From positions 186,001 through 250,000 of the forward strand of contig NW_020312125.1 in NCBI RefSeq assembly GCF_002999335.1: a stretch of 64,000 bases of DNA, given 5' to 3'. Source of the DNA: Cyclospora cayetanensis (lineage: Eukaryota; Apicomplexa; Conoidasida; Eucoccidiorida; Eimeriidae). The translations under genes were made by a program, and so were the position numbers. This document shows, one piece after another, positions 13,401 to 25,018 of this stretch. Below the pieces are notes generated by a model. It did not search any database. It was not told the DNA's origin and was given only the letters and a program-made list of their open reading frames with translations. Within the stretch, counting starts at the first letter, position 1; each line of letters starts with the position of its first letter.

Positions 13401-13734
13401 GAAGGATTGTTGTTACCAGACGCTTGGTATCCCGTCGATCGGTGCCTTAGCCGCACAAAGGCAAATCGCTTTGGGGGAACGGCTCCTAACATGCGTATTG
13501 GGTTCGGTGTTTTAGCAGAAATCCATTCCTGCCCACGCTCTCGGGCAAGAGAGAAAAGCTGCCGTAAGGATAGTGGCGGGCAGATTCGTATTTTTTGTTT
13601 GGCTTTGCAGGTCCTTGGATGAGACGCGTTTGTTGACGCACCTCATTGAAGACCCACTGAGCGGAGACGGAAGTTATGTTGACTTTCTCTGCGATTTGCA
13701 CAAGCGGGTGCATGCGCGGATGGAGGACAACTGA
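4437..13734 (+). CDS. SEC24: SEC24-like COPII cargo-adaptor subunit, multi-exon
   Basis: SEC24 binds SEC23 and selects cargo into COPII vesicles at ER exit sites. All family domains appear in order. The first exon (ATG 4437 to about 5680) encodes a long Gln/Pro-rich tail. From about 6493 come SRLPFAMIV, the zinc finger (RCSNCMAYISPF ... HCVCNLCG) and the trunk domain (RPCLVLVLDATAAS, VDDIMDPFLPAPVEQ). The trunk continues near 8545-8707 (GIGALKHS) and 9140-9317 (FYNAIITQCFAACI, FACPPPNLILELQ). The beta-sandwich and helical parts follow near 9484 (EMRRIFTSCFYFDVEFKLRL), 10360, 10690 (RVHSLSLPVTFSLASLFRFAE), 10966-11086, 11380 (LPDSLKLLPVYLQALFKHA) and 11566-11755. The gelsolin fold is at 12111-12268, 12832 and 13150. 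The last exon begins at 13611 (LIEDPLSGDGSYVDFLCDLH) and stops at 13734. The 4437 ATG is the first in frame. Exact borders of several introns are not settled. The Q-rich tail is far longer than in yeast or human SEC24. Confidence 0.9.
4539..5412 (+). repeat. CAG/CCT-type repeat encoding the Gln/Pro-rich SEC24 tail
   Basis: Runs of CAG and CAA begin at 4539. An imperfect array of CAGCAGCCTCA- and CAGGGGCAGCCT-type units fills 5062-5412. In the SEC24 frame it reads as QQP, PQQGQPQQP and similar. In other frames and on the other strand it reads as long Ala, Ser or Leu runs, which explains several long but meaningless open frames over the same bases. Confidence 0.9.
6161..6186. repeat. Perfect 26-bp palindrome built from TGCATGC and CTTGCATGCAAG motifs
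   Basis: The sequence equals its own reverse complement over 26 bases and is followed directly by another GCATGC. Related TGCATGC and GTGCAC motifs recur at about 6293, 6416 and 6444 inside the first SEC24 intron. TGCATGCA and GTGCAC are known binding cores of apicomplexan ApiAP2 proteins, so a regulatory role is conceivable but not shown. Confidence 0.7.
8410..8505 (+). pseudogene. Partial duplicate of a SEC24 trunk exon segment
   Basis: Bases 8410-8505 resemble 7545-7640 closely: both contain CGCGGCGCTCG, then TTGCATTTGCTCG.TGTCGA.GA, and both encode VDDIMD.FLPA.VEQ. The first copy is embedded in a continuous trunk-domain exon. The second lies between that exon and the GIGALKHS exon. It is most simply a degenerate tandem copy inside an intron, although mutually exclusive exon use cannot be excluded. 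Confidence 0.65.
9810..10182. repeat. GTGTAAGTGT-type simple repeat array in a SEC24 intron
   Basis: About 370 bp of TAAGTGTGTGTG, TAAGTGTATGTG and close variants, with higher-order copies of a longer block (for example around 9838, 9990 and 10125, each with TTTGTGCGTAAG). It lies between the exon ending near 9550 and the exon near 10350. On the opposite strand it yields a meaningless His/Thr open frame. Confidence 0.9.
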
Positions 13735-14446
13735 AACCTGACCTTTATAAGGCCACCACTGCTAAGCTGTTACGAAAAGGGCCGTTTGAAGGAGGGGCTT
13801 GCGGTAGAGGGCAGTACAGTCACATGGCAGCGCGTACGCAAGAGGTGCGTTGGCTCCAAAGATACTTCTCTGAGTTTTGTAGTGGCTAATTGCGGGTTCA
13901 GTTGCCACGGACTGGCATGCTGACCAGGTTTGATTGCAGCCAGTGCTAGCTGCTCCTGGACTGCCGTGGCAGGAGGGGGTACTGCTGCCAGGCTCTTCAA
14001 CGAGCACGAAATAGTGCATCACGAAACAGACAAAACAGACATGTGCATGGGGAAGAACTAAGATACATGCCTACTTACAAGCATATGCTCCCTCTTAAAA
14101 GTCTCACAGCATAGCCACTTTGGCAGCTGGTGCTGCCTCTCTTCTGGGGTGCTGGGAAAAGAAAACACAAAACAAGTACCAGCTATCAGGCGCTCAACAT
14201 GCCGCAAGTAGCTCAGGAACGATGGGAGGCTTCGTCCTTCAAAAAGTGGTCTCGCTAAAAATTTTCCCACTATGAGGGAACCTCTTTTAAATCTGCAGGC
14301 GACAAAAACTTGCAAGAACAATTTTCACTTGGGTCTGCTGGGCTTTGCTGCGTGCATCTGATAATTCGAGGTGCAGCTGTTTGCGCATCGGTGCGGCGGT
14401 AGGGGAAACAACCCCACCGCAAGGGGCTGCCAGCTGCTGCTGGATT
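13735..14446. other. Convergent intergenic region, SEC24 / aspartyl aminopeptidase
   Basis: This 0.7-kb gap lies between the 3' ends of two convergent genes. I see no coding or RNA features. It presumably contains both 3' untranslated regions. Confidence 0.6.
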
Positions 14447-17400
14447 CTAGTTGCTGTCCCATCGACGGAAATTGCAGTAAATGGCCTGAAACACATTGCG
14501 AAGCCAGATGGTGCCGTTCGCTTGGGGGGCGGAATTTAGGACATGTCGGGATAGCAGGACCCCTAAATGCAGGTCTCACGTGAACACGATCAATTTCAAG
14601 GAATGAAGGTCAGCTTACCTTGAGCAGCTTCTGAAGATACATCAGATCTGTCACCCCGCAAATCTCCCTGCACGAGTGCATGGCCCATTGGGGGATTCCA
14701 ATATCTACAGTGCGCACGCCTGAATTCGTTCACAGCACAAGCGCCACGAAGACCCTTGGCATGTCCTTTTCAAGTCACGCATTCCTATTATCATTTCCTA
14801 CTCTGGGCCAAAGCAAAGCACCCGATCAACACCTGTGCAACAGTAGCCCTTACCCACTAGCTGTTAGGTCAACCCAAGACTCCTGCAAATCGGCTTTACG
14901 CAGCGATAACAGGGTTCAATCCCATCAACAGTCGCCTACCCAGCCGAGCACTCAGCATGGCCCCAACAGTGCCGCCGCATCTGGAGTCATTGCGCACAAC
15001 AAAATCCTGAACTGGCACGTTCGCTTCGTTCGCAATAAGTCTAACAAACGCCATAGTGCTCGCGTTTGAGGCGTAGTTCTGATTGGCGTTCTCCTTGATG
15101 ACCACACCCTGCACACGACAGCGGCCAGCATCCGCAATAGGGCGTAAGTGTGCGAGATAAATGCGGCCTGCTTACGCAACAGTTGCATGACAGCATCTGT
15201 ACGGCTTCCTCTAGGGTTCCAATTCTCTTTTGAAGTCCAAGTAATCAGGGCACCGCTACAGAGGAGAAACCTGGGGCTGCTTGCCTTGTGCATTAAAGGC
15301 TTGTGCTGAGGCTGGTACTTCTCCGGGTAGTTGGGATGCACGGCATGCGCCATGTCGGAGCTGACAAGGAATGACTTCGCAAGAATTTCGAAGAAGTCGC
15401 TTTCGCAGTCAAGTGCTCGCAAGCAACGCTGCATCCACGTCTGCTCATGCACAAATACGCACAAACTTTTACACAATCACGAACCAAGAGCAACAAAGGT
15501 CCTGCAGTTAAAAATGCAGTGAACCCTATGGAAAACTGTTTGTCACTGTGTGGCCGTGCCCCAATTCGACAAGAGTCACTTAGCCACCACGATCGCAGCC
15601 CTAGGTGGCAGAGCATTTACGCCTTTACAGTGCACGCAAAGTCAATACATCTATCCAATGCGTCTGCTCAAATGACGCTGACGCACAAAGACAAGAATGT
15701 CTTCACGCGCTCTCACTCAAGATGATGGGTAACAACGCGTTGAGCAGACATCCAAGCAGGCGGGACAATATGATAGGGGTGTGAGAAGCATGCAACGGTA
15801 AGTAAGCCATAGGATTGGTTGCTTATGTAGGCCATCCTCCTGGGGTGTTCTGCCTATCTACGCTTGTGCTTCCCAGCGGCCTATCCCACCTCCAGCAGGG
15901 ATGAGTTTGCGCCTGAAAGAGACTGAGAGCCGATTTCCTCGTGGTCGAACGCCACAGCCATCAAAATATCTTCACGTCCAGCGCACTGCTGATCACATTC
16001 TTTGCCAGAGCTGGCATCCACCAGTGCCTCAAAGGCAGCGAAAGTAGAGGCCAAATTGTCTAGGCGCGGGCTCTCAATAAACTCTTCGTAAATTCCGGAT
16101 ATTCGACTTGGTGTAGCGTCCATTAAACAAAAGTCCCAATCAAGCAATGCCGCATCCGGCATTCCTAAAGTTCTGGCGCGTAAAGACGCAATATAGGACA
16201 GCTCTTTCATCTGCAATCCTACGAAACACTTCTAGGGGCCAAGATTCGGACCAAACTCCGTGCAAGGACCTTCACGAGACAATCAGAATAACACAGCGGC
16301 GACCCTGATGTGACACTCTTATGAGCCCGGAGTCCGGAGGAACTCACTTGCCTACAAGACGAGCTAATGCTGGGGGCAGCCTCTGCTCAGCAGTCTTAGG
16401 GCTGTCATCTGAGTTGCTTGAAGCCGTCCCGAGTTGATCCGCTATGGCAGAGCATAGGACAGGCTGAAGGTGGTTCTCCTGCGCACGGAAACGTCAATAG
16501 GTCCCATGTTGATAGTAGATCCGATTACCAAAAGCCCTAGTTGATCACGCATTTTCCCCCCGTCAGCTGCTGTACACATTCGGCATTCCGGTGCTACTAA
16601 AATACGAGAAGCAGACTTATTAAAAAGGGCCCGGGTGGCCGATTGTAGATGTGTAGGTAGTAATGGCAGAAGCCCCTTTCCTTTTAGGAAAGATGTTGAT
16701 GATGCATACGTGAATACATATATCCTTTCAAAGCGACAGCATGCCACGCGATGGCAGAAAGCGGCTTCGGCCATCTCTCCTAATACACCAACACCAAAAT
16801 TCATTGAAGCACCAATAATTTCACATGAATCCAGCCCTACTTTGTTGATCTTGAATGCCCCTATTTCTTCTGCAGTTTGCAGGTGGATGGCGAGGTTGGG
16901 CACATAGAACAAGGGTCGCTCGAATCGAAGTAGCCTCTCAATCACCTTGTTTTCTGCGAAGGAGTGGAGATGGCACGCAACTAGGTGTCCTGTTGGCCAA
17001 TTTAGAACAAGTACATCAGCCACTCCCCAAAGGCATCCAGCAAGAATTCTCCAATCTTTGCATGACCCAGTGTCGCCGTAAAGCCAAGCAATGTCATGCA
17101 CACACGCAAACAACCACGTCACTGGTACGGAGGGGAGCGGTTCATGACGGCCACACCTTTGCGTAGGACGACTTTCCCCGCCATGCCAAGGCCCCTGTCA
17201 AGCCAGGTGTGCCAGAGGCCCCCACCGTAGCATTCCACGCTTCCCTGAAGAGCGCAAAATGCAGCCGATGCGCCCTTCCTTCTGCTCGCGTGTCTGCACT
17301 AACACATGGATGGGTATACACGCTGTTGGACGTGCTGTTGCAAGGAGCAGGCGGGCACACCATGTGGTATCCTTCCTTTTCTGCAAAGGCACGAGGCCTC

Positions 17401-18124
17401 AGACGCAGGCAAGGAGAGTCAGAATGTGTCGCTGTGACGCAAAAGCCACCATGCGATTCCTTCGTGAAGTTCTCCCCTGAAGGGAGGCGCAGCGCATCAA
17501 CACCCACCTGGTCAAAGCCATAAGACATCCAACTACGGTTTCGCAAGGTGTCAAGTAGCGCCACTTGTGCCGTGGGACAGCCTAAGGCCAGCTTGAATTG
17601 ATGTCATAATATTTTTCGAGGTGTACTTTAATTTAAGGGCGAGGCTTATGAACAGACGTGCAAACAGGCTCTGAACACTACCGGAGGCGAACTGCCAAGA
17701 GATGCGCAGTGTAGGGAACAGGGCGATTCGACAGCAGATGCCTTGTAGATACTTACCAACCACAATTGCTGCAATGCAAGAATCGTTTCTAGTGACGAGG
17801 TATTTGCCTCCCCTAGTCATTTTCCAGCTGGTCCTGGAGGAAGAACAGCCAGATAAGGGCCAGGTCATAAACAGGCCTCAAAATGCACCGGCAAGGCCAG
17901 GGATCGCACCTGCCTGGTTGTAAATAAGCGAACGCTCTGGACTAGGCAGCCATGGCAGCAGAGAATCAGATGGGACCAAGTGAGGGTTACCGCTCTTGCA
18001 GCTCTTCGAAGCCAGCAGCCGTCAGGATCTCCTTGATTGCCTGCACTGAGTGGTAGGGAGAGCCTGTCTTGTTAACAAAGTGAATAAACCGCTCGGCTAG
18101 CGGCCTTGCCTGCTCTAGTGCCAT
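14447..18124 (-). CDS. DNPEP: Aspartyl aminopeptidase (peptidase family M18), multi-exon
   Basis: This cytosolic zinc aminopeptidase removes N-terminal Asp/Glu from peptides. Family blocks appear in order on the minus strand. Exon 1 (18124-17991) reads [20 protein letters not shown] and [14 protein letters not shown]. Exon 2 (17833-17757) has [11 protein letters not shown]. Then come [15 protein letters not shown] (first metal-binding His), [36 protein letters not shown] and [10 protein letters not shown] (metal/catalytic acids), [12 protein letters not shown] (His ligand), [32 protein letters not shown] and [13 protein letters not shown]. Exon borders at 17991/17833 keep frame. A short final exon (14485-14447, [12 protein letters not shown]) joins after LLK at 14619 in phase 0. 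Several internal introns were not resolved base by base. The gene has almost no simple repeats, unlike its neighbours to the left and right. Apicomplexan M18 enzymes are known and usually single-copy. Confidence 0.9.
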
Positions 18125-20815
18125 CCTGCAAACACCCACCAGGGCCAACCGGCCGAACAGGGCTAGCGTTACCTTCAGTTTGTGTATCTCTAGGGTCTAA
18201 AAGATACCATGACAGCTCCTGATCGCCAAGAGAGTCGGCATGCCGAAGGCTTAAGGACAGGTTTAACGCAGAAGATGTGGAAAAAGCGAAGCAAGTATAA
18301 TCACTCAGCAAGGCGTCCCCAAAATGCACACGAACTTGTGGGTATTGGAGGAATGAAGATACAATGGTACACATAGAGCACACAAAGTGCTATTATTCGT
18401 AGCTTTGTGTTGTAAGAAATGTAAACTTCCCGAGTTTTTTGATGGGTTCTGAACCGTGGGGGCGACGGGCTCCAGTGTCGTCCAATGGGTCAGTCAACTG
18501 CACTGCATTGGCCTGTTGCAGGGCTGATGAGATAGTGGGGAGCATAGCATCCACTCTTCAAGAGCCACAAGTCTATAACTGAGAAATGTTTTGAAGCCGT
18601 TGTATTATGGTTGCCTAAAGAATGGTATTACTGGCGTGCCCTCTCAGGCCTTTCCATAGACCAACACCAAGCCCCGATTGCCATCGTGCAGCTTTGTCTG
18701 AGCTCCAGCTTGAGACTTCTCGCCCTTTGTACTAGAAACATTCGTATCTATTCACTCGTCTCAGCACTTGAGCCTCACTAATGAAAAAATATGTAAATCA
18801 CGGTAATCTGATAGAGGGGGCCCACGAGGGGCTGGTGGTGTAGGGGTATCACGTTCGCTTCGCATGCGAAAGGTCTCGGGTTCAATTCCCGACCAGTCCA
18901 CGTTTGTTTGTTTTGCGTGCTACTCGCTGGTTCATGGAAAGCCTCGTATGTGGCTATTTAAAGGCTTTTCGCTCAAAATAACGAATTAACTATTGCTTGT
19001 TTTGGAGACCTGCATACAGTAGAAGCTCTGTATGGGGGGTAAGAGGTGGCATTAGTCGCATTCGTCAGCGCTTTCGCGCGGATAGCAATGATTAAACAGA
19101 TGTTTTATTTCACTGGAAGACGGCCAGAAAAATGCGTGTCGAGACGTTGTGCGCTTTGTACTTGCCGAAGACGTTCAGAGACACATACATTAACCCAACG
19201 GTGGAATTTAGAGGTGAGGTTCGCAGCTTTGTCGAGCAACAGTGTCCGCAATCACACATAGAAGGAAGAACGTGAGATCTGACGCCAAACTGTCTCGTTC
19301 TATACACAGTCCGCATTTGTTGTGATTTGCCCCTACACAACCCCCTCAGGGGTTGCGGTGCAGCATTTGCCGTGCCCCCCTGTATTTGCATATTGTCTGT
19401 ATTCTACATAGGAAAATCCGTTAGCACTGTGGCCGTTTGTGAGGGCAGCACGACACGGTTAGCCCAGCAGCCCAGACAGGAACTAAACAGGTGACCAGCA
19501 TTGAAGGAACGTAGTTAAAGGAAAGTTAGAAGTGATCTTTTTTTATTAGCATACCACTATCTAGACAGTATATACGTCAACATGTGAACCACAAAGGAGA
19601 CGAACTTTTGGGGGGACTTGGTCTCTTATTTGTTCAGTACTCGGTATAGAATTAAAGCAAGTTTTACTACACAGCATGCGTCATATATTGGAGGAGGTGA
19701 TAAATTCTGCATATCGCTTCTTCCGAGGCCAACATTCTCCAAGAGGAAAAGAAAGCAAATTCTTCTTTTTATAGCTTTAGAGAATGCGTTGCCTCCTGCT
19801 ATGCCAATACATGTTGACGTGCTCAGCTGACAGCGCCACCCTTGGACGATGCGTGCAAAGCTTGACAACGATCTACTTGCGACCCGGGGGTCCCCCGTTC
19901 CATCTCGGTTTGACCTGAGTAACGACCTAGCCCCCCGCACCAGCTAGCCGAATAATATTTTCAAGGTCTTTGATGGCACTTGCCTGTTACTTATGCGCTG
20001 ACTTCATCGAGGAACACGGAAAGGTAAGCTGGCGCAATGCCAGAGTGTCATTTTCTCATTCCTCGCTGTCCAGTTCTGACTGATTCTTTAAATCTGAGAT
20101 CCCAATCTGTGAAGGGTGCCAACAACGGTAAATCAGTGCACTCTGACTTTGTGATCTTGTAATCCTATGGTGTAGATGCAAAGCCGAGCACCCACGCGAC
20201 CGTTGCACGGGCAAAGGTAGTCCTGCAATGGAGCAAAAGGGTGTTAAAAACGCTTAGGACTTGCGGCATGGGTGTGACAGTTTGCTTTTCGGGAAGAAGC
20301 AACACACTTTAGAAAAGGTTTTCGATTCTCATGTTTTCGCATTTAGTGTTGCTGGGGGTCACCTGCTGGGTGCCCCCGACTGGGGCTGTCAAACTGGGGG
20401 CCCTTCTGCATGCGCTTCCTGCTGGAAACGTAGATGAATTCATATTGGTTGTGTTTGTATAGCATCTTTTTACAGTTGCCTACCAAATCGCTCTTGTAGC
20501 AGCTCAAGGGCGTGTGGTTGAGGCACTTTCATTTTCCTTCTGTTGGTCTGTCCTGGAGCCCTTCCTGTGGAACACTGCAGTTTTGCACTGCCAGTCACAT
20601 GTTGCCCAACGTGGGCGCGTCCCCTTGAGTTTTTTGAGGGATTTCGTGGGTCTCGAGGGCGTATAGCGCTTAGCTACTCTCGTGTTTCCCTTCCCTCTAT
20701 GCAGCAACGCACTGCTGTGACAGTTCTTGTTCGTGGTTTCCTTTGCCTTCTTCATTCGTACTTTCCGGCACCCAGCGACGTGCAGTTTTCCCATGCGCAC
20801 AAATCTAAATGAGCG
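18125..20815. other. Divergent intergenic region, aminopeptidase / ARP6-like
   Basis: This 2.7-kb gap lies between divergent protein genes and should contain both promoters. The only feature I recognise is the tRNA-Ala gene at 18829-18900. The rest is moderately AT-rich with no domain-bearing frames. Confidence 0.6.
18829..18900 (+). tRNA. tRNA-Ala (anticodon CGC)
   Basis: The sequence folds as a cloverleaf. Acceptor GGGCTGG pairs with CCAGTCC through a G3:U70 pair, the alanine identity element. The D arm is GTG...CAC. The anticodon stem TTCGC/GCGAA closes loop TTCGCAT, giving anticodon CGC for the GCG codon. The T arm TCGGG/CCCGA contains the B-box GGTTCAATTCC. No intron is present. A Pol III-type T run (TTTT, about 18911) follows. 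Confidence 0.93.
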
Positions 20816-23552
20816 ATGCAGAACAACGGCAAGCGGGCGGTGCTCGACATGGGCACAGGTTGCATAAAGGCCGGATGGGCTGGCGAAGGACGAGCGCGCT
20901 ATGTCTTACCCACATGTGCTGGAGCGGTCCGTCGCCGGCCGCAGCTGTACCTAAGTGAGGAATGTTACGCCTTGCAAGAGTACATCTGCTCTCGGCCTAG
21001 TCAGGGGGGCCTGTGGGCTAATCTGGAGATGCTGCGAGACATCATCGACATGTCCTTTGGCCGAAAGTATCTCGGAACCGATCCCAAAGAATTAAGCGGC
21101 GTGGCCCTGACAGAGCCTCTCCTTACACCGGCCCCCCTTAGACACCACATTAGTGAAATCCTATTCGAGGACTTGGGTGTGGAGAGGCTGTCCATTGTTG
21201 CTGCGCAAGCCGTTGTTCCCTACGCCTTCTGGGGTATGGGGTGGGGGTCCCATGATATGTGTGCTCCCCCTCGAGCTAAGCGCATGGCCATTACTTGCTA
21301 TAGCGGGCCCGATCTGGATCCTCAGGAACCTTCGGGCCCCGTGGGCGGCCCCTTGAAAGGAAAGGGGGCACCTTGCGCCGACCCCTGTTTTTCTCCTCGG
21401 CTTGCAGCCACTACCCCGTCAGCAGAAGGAGTAGACCTAAGTATGACGGGCCACGTCAGCCCTGGTCGCAATCCATTCGGCTTAATCGTCGATGTCGGGT
21501 TTAGCGCCTCGCACGCAGTCCCGGTAGTGAACTACACGACCTTGGAGGCCTCGGCGCTGCGATCGGAGATCGGAGGCACCCATGCCAATGCCTACTTAAA
21601 GAACCTTCTCCTCACGCGAGGCCTCAGCCTCGAGAAAAATGAGCTCTTCGCGCAGAAGGCAAGCCAGCTCCCATGGCCTAGGCAAATCTGGCCAAAACGG
21701 GCACTCCCAGCAGGGCCGCCGGTCCTCCGCACTGTAGAGCCTTTGTCTATACGGGGTCCCTACTGTGGAAACGCATGCATGCAGGTTCCTTTGATGCATT
21801 TCTTGCTATGCGAAAAAATTAGAGGTGGTCGCAGCTCGGAAAAAAATGGTTTTTGCCGTCTGCGTTCGTCCCGTTTTGCGGTGTGTATACAGCTCAAGGA
21901 GGAAACGTGTTTTATTGCGCGAGATCCTATGGGAGTTCTAAAACGCCTTAGCACTCTTCCGGGGGGCAGAAGGGCGGCTCATTTGGGAGGGCCCTTGCTT
22001 GTGGAGAGGGAGACCCCCGATTATTCATTATCTGTGAGTGCTGGGCTACACCTAGCCATACAGCTACGTCGTCCTGCTTGCTGCCCTGAGCCACAGGGAT
22101 TGTTAAGCTCTCTGTGGCTGTGAGAAGGCGGAGAGGGAGCCTTCAGAAGCACTTTATGCCACTGCAACTGGGTATTCAGACCCTTTTCTTTGGTGACCCC
22201 AGGCGACTCATTTTTCCTGTGTTCTGTCTGCCACAGAAGGCGCAACTGGCCACCTACTTCCACACGCACTCTCCCGCACCCATCCCGGACTTATCTTCTC
22301 TCAAGGATTCTGGCGACTCTCACGCACGAACTGGCAGCACAAATGACAACCAGCACATTGGTGGCAGTGGGGAGACAGCCACGAAGTGCTCGACACCCTC
22401 AGCAACATCGAGAGACCCTCACCCACCCTCCTCAGCAGAGGTGTCCTGGGTCGCACCCGCTGCTCCCACGAGGCCTACAGTAAAGCTGACGACAGAAAGG
22501 CTCATAGTGCCCGAGATCTTGTTTCATCCCCAAGGCAAGATGCTAATTCAGATTTTCTTTTAAAAAACTCACCAGCCTCCCTGTCAGAGCCCCTCACTCT
22601 GTTCTCTGTAGGTTGTGTCTGAGGCTCGTTTTTCCTCGTTTTCGGTTTGCCTGCGGTATGCGCAAACATGCGCGGACTTCGGAAAGCCTGTAGGCAGTGT
22701 TCGCCTGGTGTACAGCCAGCGCATCTGGGCATAAAGGCAGGCCCTCCCAAAGCGTGCTTTCTGTGTCGCGGTTGCGGTGTGTCTCTTCTAGGTGGACGCT
22801 TGCTCTCATGAACGACAGTACATTTGTCCATGCTCAGTCCATCTTGCGCGTGTCTTTGAGTGCTGAGTTGCAAGAAAAATGCTGGGCTTGTATACTTTTG
22901 TACCCCTTTGTGAATGCGGTGTATGCGGGTTCCGGATCTTCAGACGGAGGTAGTACAGAGTGTGGCGTCGCGGAGCTTATATACCGCGCGATATGCAAGG
23001 CCCCCATCGAGGCGCAACCCTTTCTGGCCTCCCAGATCTTTCTCGTTGGCGGCAGCACCAAGTTCTGGGGTTTTAGGGAAAGGCTGTGCAATGACCTGCG
23101 GGCTATGCTACCCGAGGTAATGCGTGCCTCTGTGCCGGGAGTTAGAGTGTCCTCTCCCTCGTCTCTGCCTGATCATGAGGCCAGCCGTCTATCTGTGTTC
23201 GTGTGTGTCTGCCCATCTCTTTGGCTAACCTGTCCGCTCATCTGTGCCCTATTCTGGCTTTGCTTCTCAGTGCCAGCTGCCTCTGTGCTTCTTGTATTCT
23301 GGGGCAGTTGCTTCTGTGAGGGGGCCCGATGAGTTTCCATGCACCCTGTTGTATCCACTTTCCTCTTTCACTTGCATGTGCCCTCACTCATGTCTGTGCC
23401 TGCTGCCGCAGCACTGGCCAATTCACATATACCAGCACGAAGACCCTCAGCACAGTGCTTGGTTGGGTGCCAGCAACTGGGCTCACGATGACGGCGTGTA
23501 CCTGCAATTCTCAGTGTCGAGGCAACAGTTCCTCGAGACCGGACTTATGTGA
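20816..23552 (+). CDS. ARP6: Actin-related protein, ARP6-like, multi-exon
   Basis: ARP6 is a subunit of SWR1/SRCAP-type complexes that place histone H2A.Z in nucleosomes. The start ATG at 20816 opens with the actin phosphate-1 loop (VLDMGTGCIKAGWAGEG). ALTEPLLTPAPLRHHISEIL, NPFGLIVDVGFSASHAVPV (phosphate-2) and EIGGTHANAYLKNLLL follow. Downstream come LKEETCFIARDPMGVL from 21893, LTTERLIVPEILFHP (about 22490), YRAICKAPIEAQPF, IFLVGGSTKFWGFRERL (about 23040) and a final exon ending QFSVSRQQFLETGLM at 23552. ERLIVPEILFHP and the short C-terminus favour ARP6 over ARP4 or actin. Homology suggests an intron at 21659-21892 with a GC donor (AAG|GCAAGC). It is 234 bp and stop-free, so a read-through 78-residue insert is the alternative. 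Two or three other introns are needed between 22120 and 23412. Confidence 0.85.
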
Positions 23553-24007
23553 GCCCTTTCTGCACTATTCATGGCAGTCCACCTTTCCGCGCACCCCTTA
23601 GTATTACAGGTGTGCACCTGGCCCTTACCTTACCACGTCCCTCCACTGTTTCTCGTGTTGATACAGTGAAGCGGCCCCCAAATCTAGCGAGGAGGGCTGC
23701 TGGACATCCACGCAAACAAAATAACAGCTCTTTTCACTTAAATTATTGTTTGTCTTGATGGGCTCTCGCCATCGGCTGTGCATACACCCCAAGTCGACTA
23801 GCCAGCCCAAACGGGTGCAACTGCTGGATACCATTAAATTCGTAGCCCTCCTCATGGAACGCACGCCCCCAATCAACGCACACCAAACACACTCGGCGGG
23901 CAGCGCCCCTGATTCGCCAGAGGGGCATCTTTGGCTCTAGCAGCAATACTTCCTGCTACTGCATCCCCGCTCGTGAGCCCCCATAGACGTAAGGCCCACG
24001 GTTTAGC
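23553..24007. other. Convergent intergenic region, ARP6-like / unrecognised protein
   Basis: The 455 bp contain no supported gene. They presumably hold the 3' ends of both flanking transcripts. Confidence 0.6.
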
Positions 24008-25018
24008 TCAGGGTTTGTAGGACTTATAGATCGGGTACTCGTCCTCTGCTTGCTGGAGCCTCTCCTGAACAATCTGTCTGAGCTCTTCTTCATATAGATG
24101 CCCCAGACGTCGCAGCCACACCCCAAGAGCTTCCACCTCGGGCAGGCCCCCAGGTGGCCCTTGGTCTCCCCACGCCCCTACAAGAGCCCCTGTGTCTCTT
24201 CCAAGATGCTGCAAGACTGCAGGAGCTGCAGATCGGATCTCCAATAACTGCGACGGAAACTTCTGAGCCTCATTCTCCTCTTGTTGGCACTGGCGCTGCC
24301 ATGTGTACAGCTGCAGCGCCGGCACGCCCTGTAGCTGCAGCGGCGGTTGCTGCTGTAGCATAAACCGGAGGGCCCTTTCGTTGTGTCTTAGCTGCTTCAT
24401 GTTGCACGCCATTCTGCGCTGCTTGAGGAGAGCTCGCCTTCCCCTCGCGATAACAAGGCTGTTCGTAACTCTAACTCCAGTTATTGGATATAGAGGAAGC
24501 CGGATTTCCTCTCCTCCATGACTGGGGAAGTCCCCATGGGCCCCCAGGGCCTCCTGGTGCAGCAAGCCCAGGGCAGAGACGAGGGCTTTTGAGCGAGGAT
24601 CCCACGCTGTACAGTATAGCACACCACAAATATCATTGCTGCCGCTACTCTGCTGTTGCAGCAGCAGCTCCCCAGAGTCCTGGGGGATGGCTCCTCCCTT
24701 TCCCCAGTCTACAAAGTTTAGCAGCGGGATCTCTTCGGGGGGGTTCCGCGCCGTCGCCGTGCTCGCGGGAGGGTGCTCCGACGCGGCAGAACTGACAGGG
24801 GCAGCTTGGAGATGTGAATGAGGTAGGAGGAGACTGGAATGAGACCGTAATGGAGAGTGTGTGCATGGGAGAGACTCTCCGAACCCCTGAGAGACCCCCA
24901 GGAAGGCCGGGTATGCGCTGTCTCGGTATTTGCCCCGGATCACAGCCGCAGCCGTGGCTGCAGCAGATGTCCACTCGACAAGTAGCAGCAGCACACGGCA
25001 CGTCAACGGAATGGACAT
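24008..25018 (-). CDS. Unrecognised protein with N-terminal hydrophobic segment
   Basis: A single open frame of 336 codons starts from the ATG at 25018 (MSIPLTCRVLLLLVEWTSA). A second in-frame ATG at 25099 would add 27 residues. The first ~25 residues form a hydrophobic helix followed by IRGKYRDSAYPAF, so a membrane anchor or mitochondrial presequence is possible. The middle is Gln/Leu/Ser-rich. The C-terminus is charged and predicted helical (YEEELRQIVQERLQQAEDE), ending YPIYKSYKP. I do not recognise a family. The length of the frame, its position between two real genes and its fit in the alternating-strand pattern support it as coding. A short intron in the region encoding residues ~45-75 is possible. 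Confidence 0.6.
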   Translation of the reverse strand: MSIPLTCRVLLLLVEWTSAAATAAAVIRGKYRDSAYPAFLGVSQGFGESLPCTHSPLRSHSSLLLPHSHLQAAPVSSAASEHPPASTATARNPPEEIPLLNFVDWGKGGAIPQDSGELLLQQQSSGSNDICGVLYCTAWDPRSKALVSALGLLHQEALGAHGDFPSHGGEEIRLPLYPITGVRVTNSLVIARGRRALLKQRRMACNMKQLRHNERALRFMLQQQPPLQLQGVPALQLYTWQRQCQQEENEAQKFPSQLLEIRSAAPAVLQHLGRDTGALVGAWGDQGPPGGLPEVEALGVWLRRLGHLYEEELRQIVQERLQQAEDEYPIYKSYKP

